Assembly (NCBI GenBank): GCA_001800675.1
Contig: MGVW01000022.1
Span: 5,130 to 44,699 of the forward strand
Origin: Euryarchaeota archaeon RBG_13_57_23
Lineage (GTDB): Archaea; Thermoplasmatota; Thermoplasmata; UBA10834
Reading direction: 5' to 3'
DNA length: 39,570 nucleotides
Part shown: positions 38,535-39,570 of the stretch, piece after piece
How the letters are laid out: each line of letters begins with the position of its first letter
How positions within the stretch are numbered: the first letter of the stretch is position 1
Notes under the pieces: model-generated
The model's input: the letters and a program-made list of their open reading frames with translations, nothing else
The model's database searches: none
What the model was told of the DNA's origin: nothing
Translations under genes and position numbers: made by a program

Positions 38535-39218
38535 ATGGAAGCGCCCAAGGTGAAGTCGAGCGCGGCCGAGTTGACAAGAAGATACATCGACCGCCATCCG
38601 AGCATCCGAGACTGCATCAGCAAGGATCTGATCAACTACTCTTCCCTGTCGCGACTCATCATGAAGGAGCTGGGGATCAAGAACGAGGAGGCAGTTTTGG
38701 CGGCGAGTAGGCGCTACGCGATGAAGCTCGCCAAGACAGATGCCGAGGGCGCGATTATCGATCTGTTCGAACAGAGTCGACTCGAGCTCAGGACCCGCAT
38801 CTGTATCGTAGTCGCCAAGAACGAATGGATAGTGTTGAAGAACCTGGATGATGTGGTCAAGAAATTCCTTGCTGAGAAGAGCACTATGCAGGTCCTTCAG
38901 AGCACGAACGCCATCACCGTGATATCGGAGGACAAACATCTGCCCGACATCACGAAAGCCATCGGTGGGGACCACATCATCACAGTAAAGGAGAACCTCG
39001 CCGAGATAACTGTCAAGAGCCCCCCCGATATCGAGGAGACTCCCGGGGCCTTCACTTACCTTATGACGATGCTGTCCGAGCAGGACATCAACCTGGTGGA
39101 GGCTGTGAGCTGCTACACTGACACGATCTTCATAGTCAGCAGGGAGGACATGATGCCAGCCTTCGACATTCTGTCGAAGGTGATCGAGGGAAGGATCATC
39201 CCGAACGATTCGCACTAG
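38535..39218 (+). CDS. ACT-domain regulator with N-terminal HTH-like region
   Basis: 227 residues. The first ~65 residues (RRYIDRHPSIRDCI, NYSSLSRLIMKELGI, EEAVLAASRRYAMKL) are helical and resemble the archaeal DUF7523-type opening (family number from memory). The C-terminal part holds an ACT pair: DNLAEITVKSPP-like strands and GAFTYLMTMLSEQDINLVEAV ... TIFIVSREDM, the GxxxxL-aa-x-IN pattern that binds amino acids. Likely an amino-acid-responsive regulator. Nearly leaderless ATG behind a clear operator, which suggests self-control. It shares CTAG with the stop of argH. Confidence 0.85.
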   Translation: MEAPKVKSSAAELTRRYIDRHPSIRDCISKDLINYSSLSRLIMKELGIKNEEAVLAASRRYAMKLAKTDAEGAIIDLFEQSRLELRTRICIVVAKNEWIVLKNLDDVVKKFLAEKSTMQVLQSTNAITVISEDKHLPDITKAIGGDHIITVKENLAEITVKSPPDIEETPGAFTYLMTMLSEQDINLVEAVSCYTDTIFIVSREDMMPAFDILSKVIEGRIIPNDSH

Positions 39219-39570
39219 CCTCGGAGCAGATCACCGATTTTCTCGGTCTGATGTCTCATACTGGCAACAGTGGACTCGTTTCTCGTGAGCGATGCAGCGG
39301 CATTGCTCATCTGCTTCGAGACGGACCTTGGAGAAGTCCCGCCGATGCCATCCCGTCGTGCAATTATGCTGTCGACGCTCAGGTAGTTCGATCTTACCTT
39401 TGCTTCGGAATACTTGCTCATGATGTTCCTGGCGAGCGCAAGGAATCTCGCATCGTCTCCATCCGCGTCAATTCCCTGCTGCTTGACGATGGCGTGGGCT
39501 TTTCGGAAGGGTACTCCCTTCTTTGTGAGGAAATCGGCGAGGTCGGTCGCGGTCATCAACCCGGCCTCGG
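39215..39570 (-). CDS. argH: argininosuccinate lyase, C-terminal part only
   Basis: The leftward frame runs in from the right edge; only the last ~117 residues are seen. TATDLADFLTKKGVPFRKAHAIV is the conserved C-terminal block of argininosuccinate lyase, and the SVDSIIARRDGIGGTSP segment matches the end of the fumarase/lyase fold. The active-site helices lie outside the window. The enzyme splits argininosuccinate to arginine and fumarate. Its stop overlaps the ACT gene stop (CTAG, 39215-39218), so amino-acid regulator and arginine gene are neighbours. Confidence 0.9.
   Translation of the reverse strand, partial: EAGLMTATDLADFLTKKGVPFRKAHAIVKQQGIDADGDDARFLALARNIMSKYSEAKVRSNYLSVDSIIARRDGIGGTSPRSVSKQMSNAAASLTRNESTVASMRHQTEKIGDLLRG

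Overview
The window looks like an uncultured archaeon, most likely Thermoplasmatota (Euryarchaeota sensu lato). Evidence: archaeal informational genes (Alba, RadB, L44e, S27e, aIF2-alpha, Nop10, TFS, PCNA, Bud32, Taw2), archaeal lipid genes (isopentenyl phosphate kinase, type 2 IPP isomerase, polyprenyl diphosphate synthase, geranylgeranyl reductase), two DUF835 proteins, a tRNA-Tyr with an intron after position 37, and TATA boxes about 25 bp ahead of starts. Many starts are GTG or TTG with little or no leader. Lineage is an inference; no 16S is present.

Layout. 1-2.1 kb: HAD hydrolase (3' end cut off), an unusual 5S rRNA, and a membrane-anchored double zinc ribbon protein. 2.1-4.5 kb: a leftward DsrE-like/larE/larB cluster (nickel-pincer cofactor) divergent from alba. 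4.6-7.5 kb: isoprenoid operon ipk-fni-idsA. 7.5-8.9 kb: radB and bud32, divergent. 9.0-13.9 kb: an accessory block of three secreted proteins, one glycosylated-looking type I membrane protein, a winged-helix regulator and a small three-helix membrane protein; several upstream inverted repeats and one promoter-proximal element shared by two of the genes suggest co-regulation. This is the least explained part of the window. 13.9-16.9 kb: RdgB, tRNA-Pro, a DUF2330-like surface protein and a flavin reductase. 16.9-20.6 kb: lysine 2,3-aminomutase, Dph6-like ligase, a small zinc protein, a creatininase-family enzyme and rpiA. 20.6-23.4 kb: HTH regulator and the conserved rpl44e-rps27e-aif2a-nop10-pac2 operon. 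23.5-27.4 kb: RHH regulator, split tRNA-Tyr, a seven-helix DUF835 receptor with a CheY-like partner, and a membrane protein with a long basic tail. 27.5-31.8 kb: TFS, PCNA, PurN, split transketolase and transaldolase. 31.8-39.6 kb: HEXXH protein, geranylgeranyl reductase, glycosylated surface protein, Taw2, a large Cys-containing unknown protein, a second DUF835 protein, a DUF3795 protein, tRNA-Glu, an ACT-domain regulator behind a striking triple operator, and the 3' end of argH.

How the genes fit together: ipk, fni, idsA and geranylgeranyl reductase supply archaeal ether lipids; rpiA, the two transketolase halves and transaldolase make a non-oxidative pentose phosphate route; DsrE-like, LarE and LarB are two steps (plus a possible sulfur carrier) of nickel-pincer cofactor synthesis, with LarC and LarA not in view. 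Coding is very dense: three convergent gene pairs end in a shared CTAG. All functions are read from sequence motifs by eye; no database search was run.
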